A DNA stretch of 64,000 bases, taken from NCBI RefSeq assembly GCF_024347455.1, contig NZ_AP025483.1, positions 1,922,001 to 1,986,000 on the forward strand, in the 5' to 3' direction. Positions 27,093 to 36,094 of the stretch are shown here, one piece after another (the first letter of the stretch is position 1; the number at the start of each line of letters is the position of its first letter). This DNA comes from Vibrio echinoideorum. Lineage in GTDB: Bacteria > Pseudomonadota > Gammaproteobacteria > Enterobacterales > Vibrionaceae. Below the pieces are notes generated by a model, which did not search any database, was not told where the DNA came from, and saw only the letters and a list, made by a program, of their open reading frames with translations. The position numbers and the translations under genes are program-made.

Positions 27093-27722
27093 CTAACCTG
27101 TAGAATGTATAGAGTGGTTTGACGGTTTTAAGTTCAACGGCAATCCAGCCGCAATCAATGTCACTCGCTCGACAACACGAGCCAGTGATTGATTCATGCG
27201 CCCTGCGTTATCCACAAATAATCGAGATACTTTACCCAAAGGCACGACACCAAGCCCCACTTCGTTAGACACCATGATGATCTGAGCGTCGGTTTGCTCA
27301 ACGCTTTTCACCAAGGCTTCAACTACAGCTTCCACTTGTGCATTGGTCGCACCTTCACCCAACTCAAAAATAATGTTATTGAGCCACAATGTTAAGCAGT
27401 CAATTAACACCACATCTTGTGCATCAAAAGTGAGGAGTTTGCTCGCTAACTCAACCGGCACTTCGTGTTCGATCCAACGATGATCACGACGTTGTTGATG
27501 ATGTGCAATTCGCTCGCGCATTTCGTCATCGAAGTAAGTGGCCGTAGCAATATAATGCAAACGCCCATTTGAGCATGCAACAAGCGCACATAATGCTTGT
27601 TGTTCTGCAAAACTAGACTTACCAGAACGAGCCCCACCCAATACCAGATGGCTATTTCGCTGACTTGCTTGATTAATTTGATTAGCTTGATTGTTTTGAT
27701 TCGTTTGATTCGTATTTGTCAT
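27093..27722 (-). CDS. cobU: Adenosylcobinamide kinase / guanylyltransferase
   Basis: Bifunctional enzyme that phosphorylates adenosylcobinamide and then attaches GMP. The P-loop GGARSGKSSFAE (29-40) opens the RecA-like fold, RIAHHQQRRDHRW holds the guanylylated His region and VLIDCLTLWLNN the Walker B strand. Unlike typical CobU (about 180 residues), it has an extra about 24-residue N-terminal tail made of Asn/Gln repeats (NQTNQNNQANQINQ), encoded by short imperfect DNA repeats. It begins 9 bases after cobS; the tail seems to be translated because no later start lies before the P-loop strand. Confidence 0.95.
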   Translation of the reverse strand: MTNTNQTNQNNQANQINQASQRNSHLVLGGARSGKSSFAEQQALCALVACSNGRLHYIATATYFDDEMRERIAHHQQRRDHRWIEHEVPVELASKLLTFDAQDVVLIDCLTLWLNNIIFELGEGATNAQVEAVVEALVKSVEQTDAQIIMVSNEVGLGVVPLGKVSRLFVDNAGRMNQSLARVVERVTLIAAGLPLNLKPSNHSIHSTG

Positions 27723-27731
27723 AGGAAACCG

Positions 27732-28538
27732 TTACAGAAAGCTACTGTAAAAAGCAGCTGTGAACACAAGGTAAATCAACAGTTCCATCAACTGTTGAGC
27801 CGCACCTAAGCAATCTCCAGTGAAGCCGCCAATTCGAGCCATCAACCACTTTTTGATACCCACTCTAAACAGGTAGGCAATTACGGATAAGACAAGCGTA
27901 AACTCTAGACCAAACCATAGGCTTGGTAACACGCCAACCAACATCAAAAAGACAAGTTCACCTTTGGTTTGTTTATTGGCTAGAGGTTTACTTTTACTGG
28001 TGTCTAAGTCACTAACGTAAGGCATGTCATAGATCAGTGAAGCGGCAATTGCACGGCTAAAGGTATAACTGGTCACGATAACCATAAACAAAGCAGTCAT
28101 GTTGACCAGTTCATTCAATAGCACCCACTTTCCAAGCAGAGCCATGATTAAGGCCGAGGCTCCATAAGTGCCAATGCGGCTATCTTTCATGATGGTTAAA
28201 CGGCGCTCAAGCGTCATACCACCGCCGATACCATCAGCCATATCGGTTAGACCATCTTCATGAAAAGCCCCCGTCAGCATCAAGCTAAAGCTCATCATCA
28301 AGAAGATAGCAACTGCACTCGGCAATGCCGTATCGAGTAGCAAGAATACACCGCTACACAGAACACCAAGTAACAAACCAACCGTTGAAAAGTAACGTCC
28401 AGAACGATTCATACGCTCTGATGAATAGGGAGTGTTCTTCGGCATAGGTAAACGAGAAAAGAAGCCCATTGCCAATGAAAACAGTTCCCATTGATAATTG
28501 ACTTTGTCTTTCAATGATCGTTGTGGCGCGTCACTCAT
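27732..28538 (-). CDS. cobS: Adenosylcobinamide-GDP ribazoletransferase
   Basis: Integral membrane cobalamin synthase that joins adenosylcobinamide-GDP with alpha-ribazole to give cobalamin. The 268 residues carry the conserved acidic motif HEDGLTDMADGIGGG (about residues 92-106) with several membrane helices after it and the C-terminal GGFTGDCLGAAQQ. It overlaps the end of cobT by one base. Together with cobT, cobU, cobC and nearby btuCD it forms a cobinamide-salvage set without the corrin-ring genes. Confidence 0.95.
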   Translation of the reverse strand: MSDAPQRSLKDKVNYQWELFSLAMGFFSRLPMPKNTPYSSERMNRSGRYFSTVGLLLGVLCSGVFLLLDTALPSAVAIFLMMSFSLMLTGAFHEDGLTDMADGIGGGMTLERRLTIMKDSRIGTYGASALIMALLGKWVLLNELVNMTALFMVIVTSYTFSRAIAASLIYDMPYVSDLDTSKSKPLANKQTKGELVFLMLVGVLPSLWFGLEFTLVLSVIAYLFRVGIKKWLMARIGGFTGDCLGAAQQLMELLIYLVFTAAFYSSFL

Positions 28539-29593
28539 TAGACTGTGACTCCTGCACTCTCGAAGCTCGCCATGTTGTTGTAAAACTCAGCCGCGGCGCG
28601 AATGATTGGCATTGCCAACGCCGCGCCCGTGCCTTCGCCTAGTCTCAATCCAAGATCAAGCAATGGCTCTGCGGCCAACAGTTCTAATACAATTTGATGT
28701 CCCGACTCTTCAGAGCGATGAGCAAAGATCATGTAGTCGCGGCAATTAGGTTCAATTAAGGTCGCGACATACGCAGCAACTGAAACGATAAAGCCATCGA
28801 CCAACACAGGGGTTTTGGTTTGGTAAGCGCCAAGGAAGCCCCCCACCATTTGAACAATTTCATAGCCGCCCACTTGAGCAAGCACTTCTTTAATATCTTT
28901 AAGCTCTTTAACTTCTTTAAGCTCTAAACCTTTGCAACGAGCAACACCTTGTTCCACAACCGCTTTCTTACGTTCCAGTTGCTCACTGTTAATGCCGGTT
29001 CCTAGGCCAACACACTCCGATGCAGCACGATTCGCTAATGCACTTAAAATCGCTGAAGCGCTGCTGGTGTTGCCGATGCCCATTTCACCAAACATGATGA
29101 TATTCGTGCCATTTGAAATGGTTCTAGATACAAGCTCTGTGCCTAGTTCAATCCCACGTTCAACCGTTTCTAAACTCATTGCCGCTTCGTTGGCAAAATT
29201 ATTGGTTCGCGTACCTAAGCGCTGAGAGATCAGCATCGGGCTATCAGATTCCACAGGTAACAAAATACCAGTATCTACGACAGTGATATCAATATCATTT
29301 ACGGTACAGAAACAATTAATGGCCGCGCCGCCCTGTAAGAAATTCAACACCATTTGTTGTGTTACAGCACTTGGAGCAATACTCACGCCTTCATCTGCTA
29401 TGCCATGGTCGCCAGCAAAAATGATAATACTTGGCTTGTTCAATTCGATATGTTCTACCGCAGCTTCTTTGCCTTGGCTCTGAATCAAAGCGAGCTGATG
29501 AGCGACGTTTTCTAATAAGCCCAGCGCGCCTAGCGGCTTAGTTTTTTGATCAATGCGATGTTGGATGTATTGTGAGTATTTGGTATCTAGCAT
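28538..29593 (-). CDS. cobT: Nicotinate-nucleotide-DMB phosphoribosyltransferase
   Basis: Transfers ribose phosphate from nicotinate mononucleotide to 5,6-dimethylbenzimidazole, making alpha-ribazole phosphate. The start at 29593 ([11 protein letters not shown]) matches V. cholerae CobT; a longer reading to 29743 would run into the upstream gene. The protein is 351 residues against about 343 in V. cholerae. The difference maps to a short Lys/Glu/Leu repeat, [18 protein letters not shown], coded by imperfect repeats of about 15-18 bases (28884-28930), which replaces a compact turn. Substrate-binding segments [13 protein letters not shown] and [12 protein letters not shown], and the catalytic [11 protein letters not shown], are intact. 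Confidence 0.95.
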   Translation of the reverse strand: MLDTKYSQYIQHRIDQKTKPLGALGLLENVAHQLALIQSQGKEAAVEHIELNKPSIIIFAGDHGIADEGVSIAPSAVTQQMVLNFLQGGAAINCFCTVNDIDITVVDTGILLPVESDSPMLISQRLGTRTNNFANEAAMSLETVERGIELGTELVSRTISNGTNIIMFGEMGIGNTSSASAILSALANRAASECVGLGTGINSEQLERKKAVVEQGVARCKGLELKEVKELKDIKEVLAQVGGYEIVQMVGGFLGAYQTKTPVLVDGFIVSVAAYVATLIEPNCRDYMIFAHRSEESGHQIVLELLAAEPLLDLGLRLGEGTGAALAMPIIRAAAEFYNNMASFESAGVTV

Positions 29594-29666
29594 AAACGTA
29601 AGGGCACTTAAATTTGAGGAGACGAGTTTCAATAACACTGATTCTGCTTGAGCTGAATTGATCGCA

Positions 29667-30278
29667 CTATTTAGGACGAGCCACTGAGAACACATTGGAA
29701 AGCGTGGCGTATTCACCACCGCCGAGTCGAGATAACGGGTCAAGAGCTAACGCATCGATCTTAAGGCGATCGCTGTCTTTATCGATCACATCTTCAGAGA
29801 TGTACACGGTCTCAACTTGAGCAAAGATAAGGCTTTGTGGAACATCACCGACTTCTTTTACTTCATACAGTGTGCAACCAAAAGCCACAGCGCACTCTTT
29901 AACTCGAGGTAGAGAAAAGCCATCAAATTCAACCAACTCGATATTATTCGCAGTCACTTCTGATTCACCATGATCGAGTGTTGCCGCTGTTGCGGTCATC
30001 GCTTCTGCAGAGCTTGCTGATGCAATATGAATCACCATTTTACCCGTTTCAAGGGCATTACGGGTGGTATCTTTAATCTCACCACTTGGCTTCTTGCCAA
30101 CCGACAACATCAATAAAGGTGGGTTACTCGACACTGGTGTGAAATAAGAAAAAGGGGCCAAGTTGAATACTTGTTCAGAAGACTCCGTCAATGCCCACGC
30201 TATAGGGCGAGGCACAACCGTTTGGGTCATCAAGTGATAGATCTGAGTGGGTGCGAGAGTGTCGAACTTGAGGTTCAT
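29667..30278 (-). CDS. Flavin reductase-like (FMN-binding) protein
   Basis: A 203-residue split-barrel FMN-binding protein of the flavin-reductase/DIM6-NTAB family. The N-terminal [31 protein letters not shown] and [15 protein letters not shown] are the FMN-contacting segments of this group. It likely reduces free flavin with NAD(P)H or serves as partner of a monooxygenase, which is not present here. It lies directly upstream of cobT on the same strand (73 bases between the coding regions), so it may be cotranscribed with the cob genes; a link to flavin-dependent corrinoid reduction or dimethylbenzimidazole supply is only speculation. Confidence 0.88.
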   Translation of the reverse strand: MNLKFDTLAPTQIYHLMTQTVVPRPIAWALTESSEQVFNLAPFSYFTPVSSNPPLLMLSVGKKPSGEIKDTTRNALETGKMVIHIASASSAEAMTATAATLDHGESEVTANNIELVEFDGFSLPRVKECAVAFGCTLYEVKEVGDVPQSLIFAQVETVYISEDVIDKDSDRLKIDALALDPLSRLGGGEYATLSNVFSVARPK

Positions 30279-30466
30279 AGCTCATCCTTGTCTATGTAAA
30301 TTTCAAGCCAGTTTACGTGTTAAGAAGAGTCGTATCTATGGCTATCTGGTAGAAAACGCAGAGAGTGTTCCTTATTTGAACAAATACACCTCATCATTTC
30401 TCAAATTGAGAATCAAAAAGACAGAAAAGTAACACTAAGCAACCACCCAAGCGAAAAATCAACAAC

Positions 30467-30763
30467 TTACGTTTTGGCATTGATTATGCTTTGTTTAAAG
30501 AGACTTATTAATCTCTCCATTGATAGGTTGACAACAAAGCAAGTTAAGCAAAAGAGTAAGTTAAGTAAGAACGTAACAAGTAACAAAAAGTGATTGCCCT
30601 CACTTGAAACAAACAGTCGACTACTAGCAAAAAGCAACAAACTAAAGAATAAATAAAACAAAGATTTAGGAGGTGGAATGTTCGCAAACCAAAGCAAAAG
30701 AAAACCAATTAAATCGAGTAAGAAAACAAGTAAAAAGGTGAAGAAAATCCCACTGTCCTTCAC
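30467..30763 (-). CDS. Possible small membrane protein
   Basis: An open frame of 98 codons from a GTG start with about three hydrophobic segments (residues 5-27, 34-50, 58-80). The antisense strand is very A-rich, so a Leu/Phe-rich frame could arise by chance. The GTG sits immediately next to a 19-bp perfect hairpin, so any ribosome site would lie inside the stem (AGGTGAAG). I do not recognise the family, and the gene may not be real. Confidence 0.35.
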   Translation of the reverse strand: MKDSGIFFTFLLVFLLDLIGFLLLWFANIPPPKSLFYLFFSLLLFASSRLFVSSEGNHFLLLVTFLLNLLFCLTCFVVNLSMERLISLFKQSIINAKT

Positions 30764-30809
30764 CTAGAAAGCGAAAAGCCCGTTGCCCAGCGGGCTTTTC
30801 GCTTTCTAG
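30764..30809. terminator. Perfect 19-bp hairpin, probable bidirectional terminator
   Basis: CTAGAAAGCGAAAAGCCCG (30764-30782) pairs completely with its complement at 30791-30809 around the loop TTGCCCAG. The inner part (AAAAGCCCG/CGGGCTTTT) looks like a standard terminator core with built-in A and T runs. No gene of known function ends here on either strand, so its transcript is unassigned. Confidence 0.7.
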
Positions 30810-30957
30810 CACTTTATTTTCCCACTATCAGTACTGATAACTTTTGACAATCATTGGATTGCTTTAGCGCTGAACACTGCCTTATGTAAGTTTTATTCGC
30901 TTAAAACTCAAACACTGTTTATATTAAACAAGCACTTGCAAAGCGTTAAGGATAGCT

Positions 30958-31653
30958 ATGAGTATTTCTGGAGATAAAACATCGGTCGTTGTGGCTGGTG
31001 CTACTGGGCTAATTGGCCATCACGTCATAAAGTTACTTATTGACGAACCCGCGGTCGAAAGTATCTATGCTTTATCCCGACGATCACTTGATTCACAATT
31101 TAGCTCGAACAAACTCCACACACTCATTCACAATGACTTGCAAGTAACCAGCTGGGACGACGCGAAATCAACACCCACTCTTGGCGTTATCTGCCTAGGA
31201 ACCACCAAGAAAAAGGCGGGTTCAAAAGAAGCATTACGTAAAGTCGATGTAGAGTTGGTTAGCCAGGTTGCTCAATCGATGAAGTTTCTCGGCGTTCAAA
31301 GAGTCGCAGTGGTATCCAGTTACGGTGCTGCCCCTGATTCCTATTCACACTACCTTCGTTGCAAAGGGCAAATGGAGCAAAACTTAAAACGTATTGGCTT
31401 CAAGCAGCTTTTCATCGCACGTCCTGGGCCGCTAGTGGGCCAAAGGGATGAACCGAGAACCGACGAAAAATTTCTACAAAGTGTCTTTCCTCTGTTATCG
31501 CCATTTATGTTTGGGAAGTTTAAAAACCTACGCCCTATTCAATCGAAAGATGTCGCTCAAGCCATGTTGTTCAGATTATTCGAAAATAACTTCCAAAATA
31601 TCGAAATTTACTCGTCAAGTGACATGCTCAATTTATTGGCAAAATATCGCTAA
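30958..31653 (+). CDS. NAD(P)H-binding oxidoreductase, HTATIP2-like
   Basis: A 231-residue atypical short-chain dehydrogenase. The nucleotide-binding glycine motif GATGLIGHHV (about residues 14-23) begins a Rossmann fold, CLGTTKKKAGSKEA is the loop typical of the HTATIP2/YbjT-like group, and SSYGAAPDSYSHYLRCKGQME contains the Tyr-x3-Lys-like element. LFIARPGPLVG follows. Substrate unknown. The start at 30958 has AAGGATAGCT before it. It stands alone, upstream of tcyP. Confidence 0.87.
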   Translation: MSISGDKTSVVVAGATGLIGHHVIKLLIDEPAVESIYALSRRSLDSQFSSNKLHTLIHNDLQVTSWDDAKSTPTLGVICLGTTKKKAGSKEALRKVDVELVSQVAQSMKFLGVQRVAVVSSYGAAPDSYSHYLRCKGQMEQNLKRIGFKQLFIARPGPLVGQRDEPRTDEKFLQSVFPLLSPFMFGKFKNLRPIQSKDVAQAMLFRLFENNFQNIEIYSSSDMLNLLAKYR

Positions 31654-31838
31654 AAAGGTCATCTATTCACCATAATGTTGAATATCCACCCATCCCATTG
31701 AGTGGATATTACTAATTGTTCTATTAAATTACTTTTCCTTATTTTACGTTTTGTTACAGGTCGCTACTGTAGCTAACAGTATCAGCGCCCATATATCTAA
31801 GCGCCCTATCGATTTAAAGAAATTCATAAGGAAAACAA

Positions 31839-33212
31839 ATGTCATTTTCAGCTATCGCTGCCTTAGCGGTATTCACTGGTATCCTCTTCTTTCTCTACGG
31901 ACAGCAGAAAAAAGAAAACACGCTTTCTCGCCTCGTTCTATTAGGTTTGGTTTTTGGTAGCGCTTTCGGATTAGGCTTACAGCTGCTACTGGGTGAAGGC
32001 AACCCAGCCGTCAAAGAAACTTTGGATTGGGTAAACGTTGTTGGCAGTGGTTATGTCGGCCTACTGAAAATGGTGATCATGCCATTAGTCTTAGTTTCAA
32101 TGATCGCGGCAGTCGTGAAGCTTGAAAAAGGTGGCTCGCTGGGTAAGATTTCCGGCATTACGATTTCGGTATTGCTAGTAACAACAGCGATTTCTGCGAT
32201 TGTGGGTATTGCCGTCGCTCAAGCATTCGGTCTTTCGGCAGAAGGCTTAACAGAAGGTGCTCGTGAAACAGCTCGTATCGCAACATTAGAAAGCCGCATG
32301 GGCAGCGTGTCTGACCTAACAATTCCACAAATGTTAGTTAGCTTCATTCCGACTAACCCGTTTGCAGACCTAACAGGCGCTCGTTCTACTTCAATCATTG
32401 CGGTGGTTATCTTTGGTGTGCTCACAGGTATCGCTGCACGCAAGGTAATGGCAGAAAAAGAAGAGCTAGAATCACCAATCCGCACTTTCGTTGAAGCCGC
32501 TCAATCTATCGTGATGCGCTTAGTTAAGATGATTATGGCACTGACGCCATACGGCATCGCTGCGTTAATGGCGAAAGTAGTTGCTACATCAAGTGCTTCA
32601 GACATCCTAAGCTTACTGGGTTTCATCGTTGCTTCTTACGTAGCAATCATCCTGATGTTCGTTGTCCACGGTGTGCTGGTCTCTTTTGTTGGTGTAAACC
32701 CGAAAGAGTACTTCCAAAAAATCTGGCCTGTACTGACATTTGCTTTCACCTCGCGCAGTTCTGCAGCCACGATTCCACTGAACGTTGAAGCTCAAATCAC
32801 TAAGCTAAATGTGCCACCAGCGATTGCTAACCTGTCTGCAACTTTCGGAGCAACAATTGGTCAGAATGGTTGTGCGGGTATCTACCCTGCAATGCTAGCC
32901 GTCATGGTTGCGCCTACGGTTGGTATCGACCCAATGGACATCAACTTCATTCTGTCTCTAATTGCCATTATCACAGTGAGCTCTTTCGGTATCGCAGGTG
33001 TGGGTGGCGGTGCAACATTCGCTGCACTTATTGTACTACCCGCGATGGGCCTTCCAGTAACAATTGCAGCACTGCTTATCTCTATCGAACCTCTTATCGA
33101 TATGGCACGTACAGCGCTTAACGTATCTGGTGCAATGACAGCCGGTACGATTACAAGCCGCCTAATGGGTAAGAAAGACAAGCAACAAGATTTAGAGCAA
33201 GCGAACGCTTAA
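31839..33212 (+). CDS. tcyP: L-cystine sodium symporter
   Basis: A dicarboxylate/amino acid:cation symporter (DAACS) of 457 residues that matches E. coli TcyP/YdjN, an L-cystine importer. The re-entrant loop signature TFAFTSRSSAATIPLNVEA and the helix-7 motif FGATIGQNGCAGIYPAMLA are those of the cystine branch, in place of the glutamate-type serine-rich loop. A longer signature further on, GVGGGATFAALIVLPAMGLP, supports this. The ribosome site is AAGGAAAAC. It ends at a strong hairpin followed by an 8-bp tandem array. Confidence 0.93.
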   Translation: MSFSAIAALAVFTGILFFLYGQQKKENTLSRLVLLGLVFGSAFGLGLQLLLGEGNPAVKETLDWVNVVGSGYVGLLKMVIMPLVLVSMIAAVVKLEKGGSLGKISGITISVLLVTTAISAIVGIAVAQAFGLSAEGLTEGARETARIATLESRMGSVSDLTIPQMLVSFIPTNPFADLTGARSTSIIAVVIFGVLTGIAARKVMAEKEELESPIRTFVEAAQSIVMRLVKMIMALTPYGIAALMAKVVATSSASDILSLLGFIVASYVAIILMFVVHGVLVSFVGVNPKEYFQKIWPVLTFAFTSRSSAATIPLNVEAQITKLNVPPAIANLSATFGATIGQNGCAGIYPAMLAVMVAPTVGIDPMDINFILSLIAIITVSSFGIAGVGGGATFAALIVLPAMGLPVTIAALLISIEPLIDMARTALNVSGAMTAGTITSRLMGKKDKQQDLEQANA

Positions 33213-33240
33213 TTCTGAATCAAACAGCTCGACCATTAAA

Positions 33241-33266
33241 AACCGATGCCCATGCGTCGGTTTTTT
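33241..33266 (+). terminator. Terminator of tcyP
   Basis: AACCGATGC pairs with GCGTCGGTT (33254-33262, one G-U) with a 4-nt loop and a TTTTTT run after it. Confidence 0.88.
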
Positions 33267-33288
33267 ATTATCTGTCGTTCCTGTCTTT

Positions 33289-33357
33289 AGTCACTTAGTC
33301 ACTTAGTCACTTAGTCACTTAGTCACTTAGTCACTTAGTCACTTAGTCACTTAGTCA
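33289..33357. repeat. AGTCACTT 8-bp tandem array
   Basis: Eight perfect head-to-tail copies of AGTCACTT (33289-33352) followed by a partial ninth (AGTCA). The array lies between the convergent tcyP and GlcG-like genes, after the tcyP terminator. The 8-bp unit cycles through all reading frames and contains TAG on one strand and TAA/TGA on the other. Confidence 0.95.
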
Positions 33358-33367
33358 AAAATAGCGC

Positions 33368-33766
33368 TTACAGCACAAGTTGAATCACTTTCTCAGCCAG
33401 TGCTTCATCGTTATCTTCGCTCAATCCGCTGATACCAATTGCACCTATCACCTGCCCTTGATGTTGGATTGGAACACCACCTTTAAAACCGGTGATCTTT
33501 GGGTCAGTCCAATAACTCAGATCTTTTCCAGTTTCTCTCGCCCAAGCACCTAAATTACCACTCGGTTGTCTGTCCCTCGCAGATGTATAGGCTTTGTTTT
33601 GTGCTAGCAATCCCGCTTGTACACTCACATTATCCATTCGTAAAAAAGCCAACAACTCACCATGTGTATCGCACACACTGACTGCAATCGTTTGTTGGTT
33701 ATTTTCTGCGGTCTCTAAAGCAACACTAATTAATTGCTGCGCGATTTTCTGATTCAACATGTCCAA
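33368..33766 (-). CDS. GlcG/HbpS-family protein
   Basis: A 132-residue member of the GlcG/HbpS family (formerly DUF336). Typical segments are VSVCDTHGELLAFLRMD (about residues 29-45), the KAYTSARDR helix and GGVPIQHQGQVIGAIGISG (about 96-114). Some relatives bind haem or cobalamin, others act in glycolate or corrinoid metabolism, and many are unassigned. It begins 4 bases after the aldo/keto reductase gene and is probably cotranscribed with it. Confidence 0.9.
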   Translation of the reverse strand: MDMLNQKIAQQLISVALETAENNQQTIAVSVCDTHGELLAFLRMDNVSVQAGLLAQNKAYTSARDRQPSGNLGAWARETGKDLSYWTDPKITGFKGGVPIQHQGQVIGAIGISGLSEDNDEALAEKVIQLVL

Positions 33767-33769
33767 TCC

Positions 33770-34777
33770 TTAAGGCAATGCCTGACCACGTGAATACACG
33801 TATAACTTGTACCACTCTTCACGAGACAGATGTATCTGAGTCGCTACTGATGAAGCTTTGATTCGCTCTAGATTAGTCGTGCCAATAACGGGTTGAATGC
33901 TTGCCGGGTGACGAAGTAAAAACGCCAACACAATCGCTTCACTTTCAACGCCGTATTGATTCGCTAATTGAGCCACATAGTGCGCAGTCTTTTTCACATT
34001 TTCATGTTCTGAATACAAACCTTGCTCAGCAAATCGGCCTTGTGCCAAACAGCCCCAAGCTTGCAGTTGGATGTTATTCATTTGGCAATGTTCTAGTGTG
34101 CCTGCCGCAAAGTCAGATTGATGGTGGCCTTGCGAATTAATCATCACCCCATCATTCAACCAATCCAGTTTGGCTAAGCTCATCTCAACTTGATTCGCGA
34201 CAATAGGCTGGCCTAACGCAGATTGTAGATACTGGATTTGGTGGCTGTTCATATTCGACACGCCAAAGAAGTCGACCTGGCCTTGTGCTTTCAGGTTCTC
34301 AAGTGTTCTTGCCAGTTCATCAAGTTCCATCAAGGGGTCAGGGCGATGTAGTAACAGCACATCGAGTTTTTCTGTATTCAAACGATTCAAGATGCCCTCT
34401 ACCGATTGGCTAACCCAATCTGCCGAGAAATCATAGCGACCAACATTGCCCTCACCTTCAAAACGAATGCCGCACTTAGATTGAACGAACATCTGATCAC
34501 GTAACTCTGGTGCTTGCTGCATTGCTTGGCCAAACGCTTGTTCGGCTTTAGTAAACGTATAAATATCAGCATGGTCGAACAGATTAATACCGGACTCTAG
34601 TGCCGTGTCTATAACGCTACGAGCTTGAGCTACATCTGTTGCGGAAACAGGATTATCATTCCAACCGCCTCCTAAGCCCATGCAGCCATAGGCAATTCGA
34701 CCGACATTTGGGAGATGGATGGATAACGGAATCTTTTTGCCATCCGTTTTGTTCGTTGATTCAATACTGTTCGTCAT
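33770..34777 (-). CDS. Aldo/keto reductase
   Basis: A NADPH-dependent (beta/alpha)8 oxidoreductase of about 335 residues. GINLFDHADIYT carries the conserved Asp-x4-Tyr pair, SKCGIR the catalytic Lys, and DVLLLHRPDPLM the His. The C-terminal RHPASIQPVIGTTNLERI binds the cofactor. It resembles the YdhF type. A longer GTG reading to 34789 exists, but the ATG at 34777 after GAGAAC is more likely. It is divergent from a LysR regulator, 143 bases apart, and is followed by a GlcG-like gene. The substrate is unknown. Confidence 0.92.
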   Translation of the reverse strand: MTNSIESTNKTDGKKIPLSIHLPNVGRIAYGCMGLGGGWNDNPVSATDVAQARSVIDTALESGINLFDHADIYTFTKAEQAFGQAMQQAPELRDQMFVQSKCGIRFEGEGNVGRYDFSADWVSQSVEGILNRLNTEKLDVLLLHRPDPLMELDELARTLENLKAQGQVDFFGVSNMNSHQIQYLQSALGQPIVANQVEMSLAKLDWLNDGVMINSQGHHQSDFAAGTLEHCQMNNIQLQAWGCLAQGRFAEQGLYSEHENVKKTAHYVAQLANQYGVESEAIVLAFLLRHPASIQPVIGTTNLERIKASSVATQIHLSREEWYKLYVYSRGQALP

Positions 34778-34920
34778 ATCAGTTCTCACTTAGAAGGTTT
34801 ATTGCCAAGAAATATGTTCCTATCATATTGTTCTTTTGAAAAAACAGAATATGCTAGTTACGAAATGATTGTTCTGTATGGCGAACAATGGAATTGTAAT
34901 GGCTTTGAAGGAATACGTGA

Positions 34921-35811
34921 ATGAACGAGCACAAAAGAATAGAACGACTGATCCTATTTGTAGAACTTGCTCAGCAGCTCAACTTTACCAAAGCAGCAGA
35001 AAAGCTCGGCATATCAAAAAGCTACCTTTCAGAACAAATCAAGCGTTTAGAAAACGACTTACAGTGCCCTCTTTTAGTCAGAACCACACGCAGTGTGCGC
35101 TTAACCCAAGAAGGCGAACGCGCGTTGCAACAAGGCTTAACGATTCGTTCTCAAGTGTTGCAGCTCGAACGCAGTGTTTCTGAGCAACACGACATAGTAA
35201 AAGGCACGTTACGCTTAACGGCACCAAAGATGTTTTCAGAGGTATTCCTGTTCGATATCTGCCAACGTTTCAAGCAGCAATATCCAGAAATCCGTTTTGA
35301 AATAAACAGCAGTTACACCAACTATAACCTTAACCAAGACGATATCGACATCGCCTTTCGCGCGACTAATACACCACCTGAAAACATGGTGGCAAAACGC
35401 TTAATTGCTTATCAGCATGATTTAGTCGCAACGCCCGGCTATCTCGATCAGTTTGGTCGCCCAGCAAGTGCTCAAGACTTAAACGACCACCAATGTTTGG
35501 CGACATTGCATCAAACGCAGTGGCCTTTAAAATCGGCCAACCTTAATGTCTCAGGTTGGCTTTCTAGCAATGACAACCACTTACTCAAACAACAAGCAAT
35601 GGCAGGAAACGGCATCATTCGTATCGCGAGCTATTACGTTGCGAAAGAGATCCAGCGTGGAGAATTAGAACAAGTACTACCCGATGAGTGCCTACAACAA
35701 GGCAACAGTATTTATTTGTTCTACCCTCAAGTGATTTATCCAGCCAAGAAACATCAAGTGTTCATTAAATTCGTTCAGCATTACTTTGATGGTTTGAGTT
35801 TAGCCAGTTGA
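34921..35811 (+). CDS. LysR-family transcriptional regulator
   Basis: A 296-residue LysR regulator of the CrgA/AaeR-like branch. The helix-turn-helix lies at about residues 20-40 (FTKAAEKLGISKSYLSEQIK), and a long linker helix precedes the effector domain (from about 90, GTLRLTAPKMFSEVF). The gene is divergent from the aldo/keto reductase - GlcG-like pair, and the 140-base space between them should contain its binding site, so it likely controls that operon and itself. The start fits GAAGGAATACGTG. Confidence 0.92.
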   Translation: MNEHKRIERLILFVELAQQLNFTKAAEKLGISKSYLSEQIKRLENDLQCPLLVRTTRSVRLTQEGERALQQGLTIRSQVLQLERSVSEQHDIVKGTLRLTAPKMFSEVFLFDICQRFKQQYPEIRFEINSSYTNYNLNQDDIDIAFRATNTPPENMVAKRLIAYQHDLVATPGYLDQFGRPASAQDLNDHQCLATLHQTQWPLKSANLNVSGWLSSNDNHLLKQQAMAGNGIIRIASYYVAKEIQRGELEQVLPDECLQQGNSIYLFYPQVIYPAKKHQVFIKFVQHYFDGLSLAS

Positions 35812-36094
35812 TAATTTGACGTGTAGGAAAATTGATGACTGGGAATTTAAATAGCATGACAAAAGGTTAGGCATAACCCTCACAGTTTATATGCATATAT
35901 TTAAAAAGGAGTAATCGAACAATAATAAAGCGTTTTTGTTCGTACTTTTACCGACTTTAATATTTTATAGAAATAAATCGTGCATTTGTTCAATAATACA
36001 ATGAGTTAGCTATTAACTATCAACATAAGTGATATATGATGCGACGCTTCAATATGCTACATCAGCTTGGCACCAGTTCGATAACAGGATCCTC

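Noticed and set aside
30247..30432. 61-aa plus-strand frame before the membrane protein candidate
   Set aside because: It overlaps the flavin reductase start in antisense and lacks a ribosome site.
21300..30500. Cobalamin riboswitch for btuCD or the cob genes
   Set aside because: No B12-box-like core or supporting stems were seen in the intergenic DNA before btuC, cobT or the flavin reductase gene; the one stem before btuC belongs to the end of astE.
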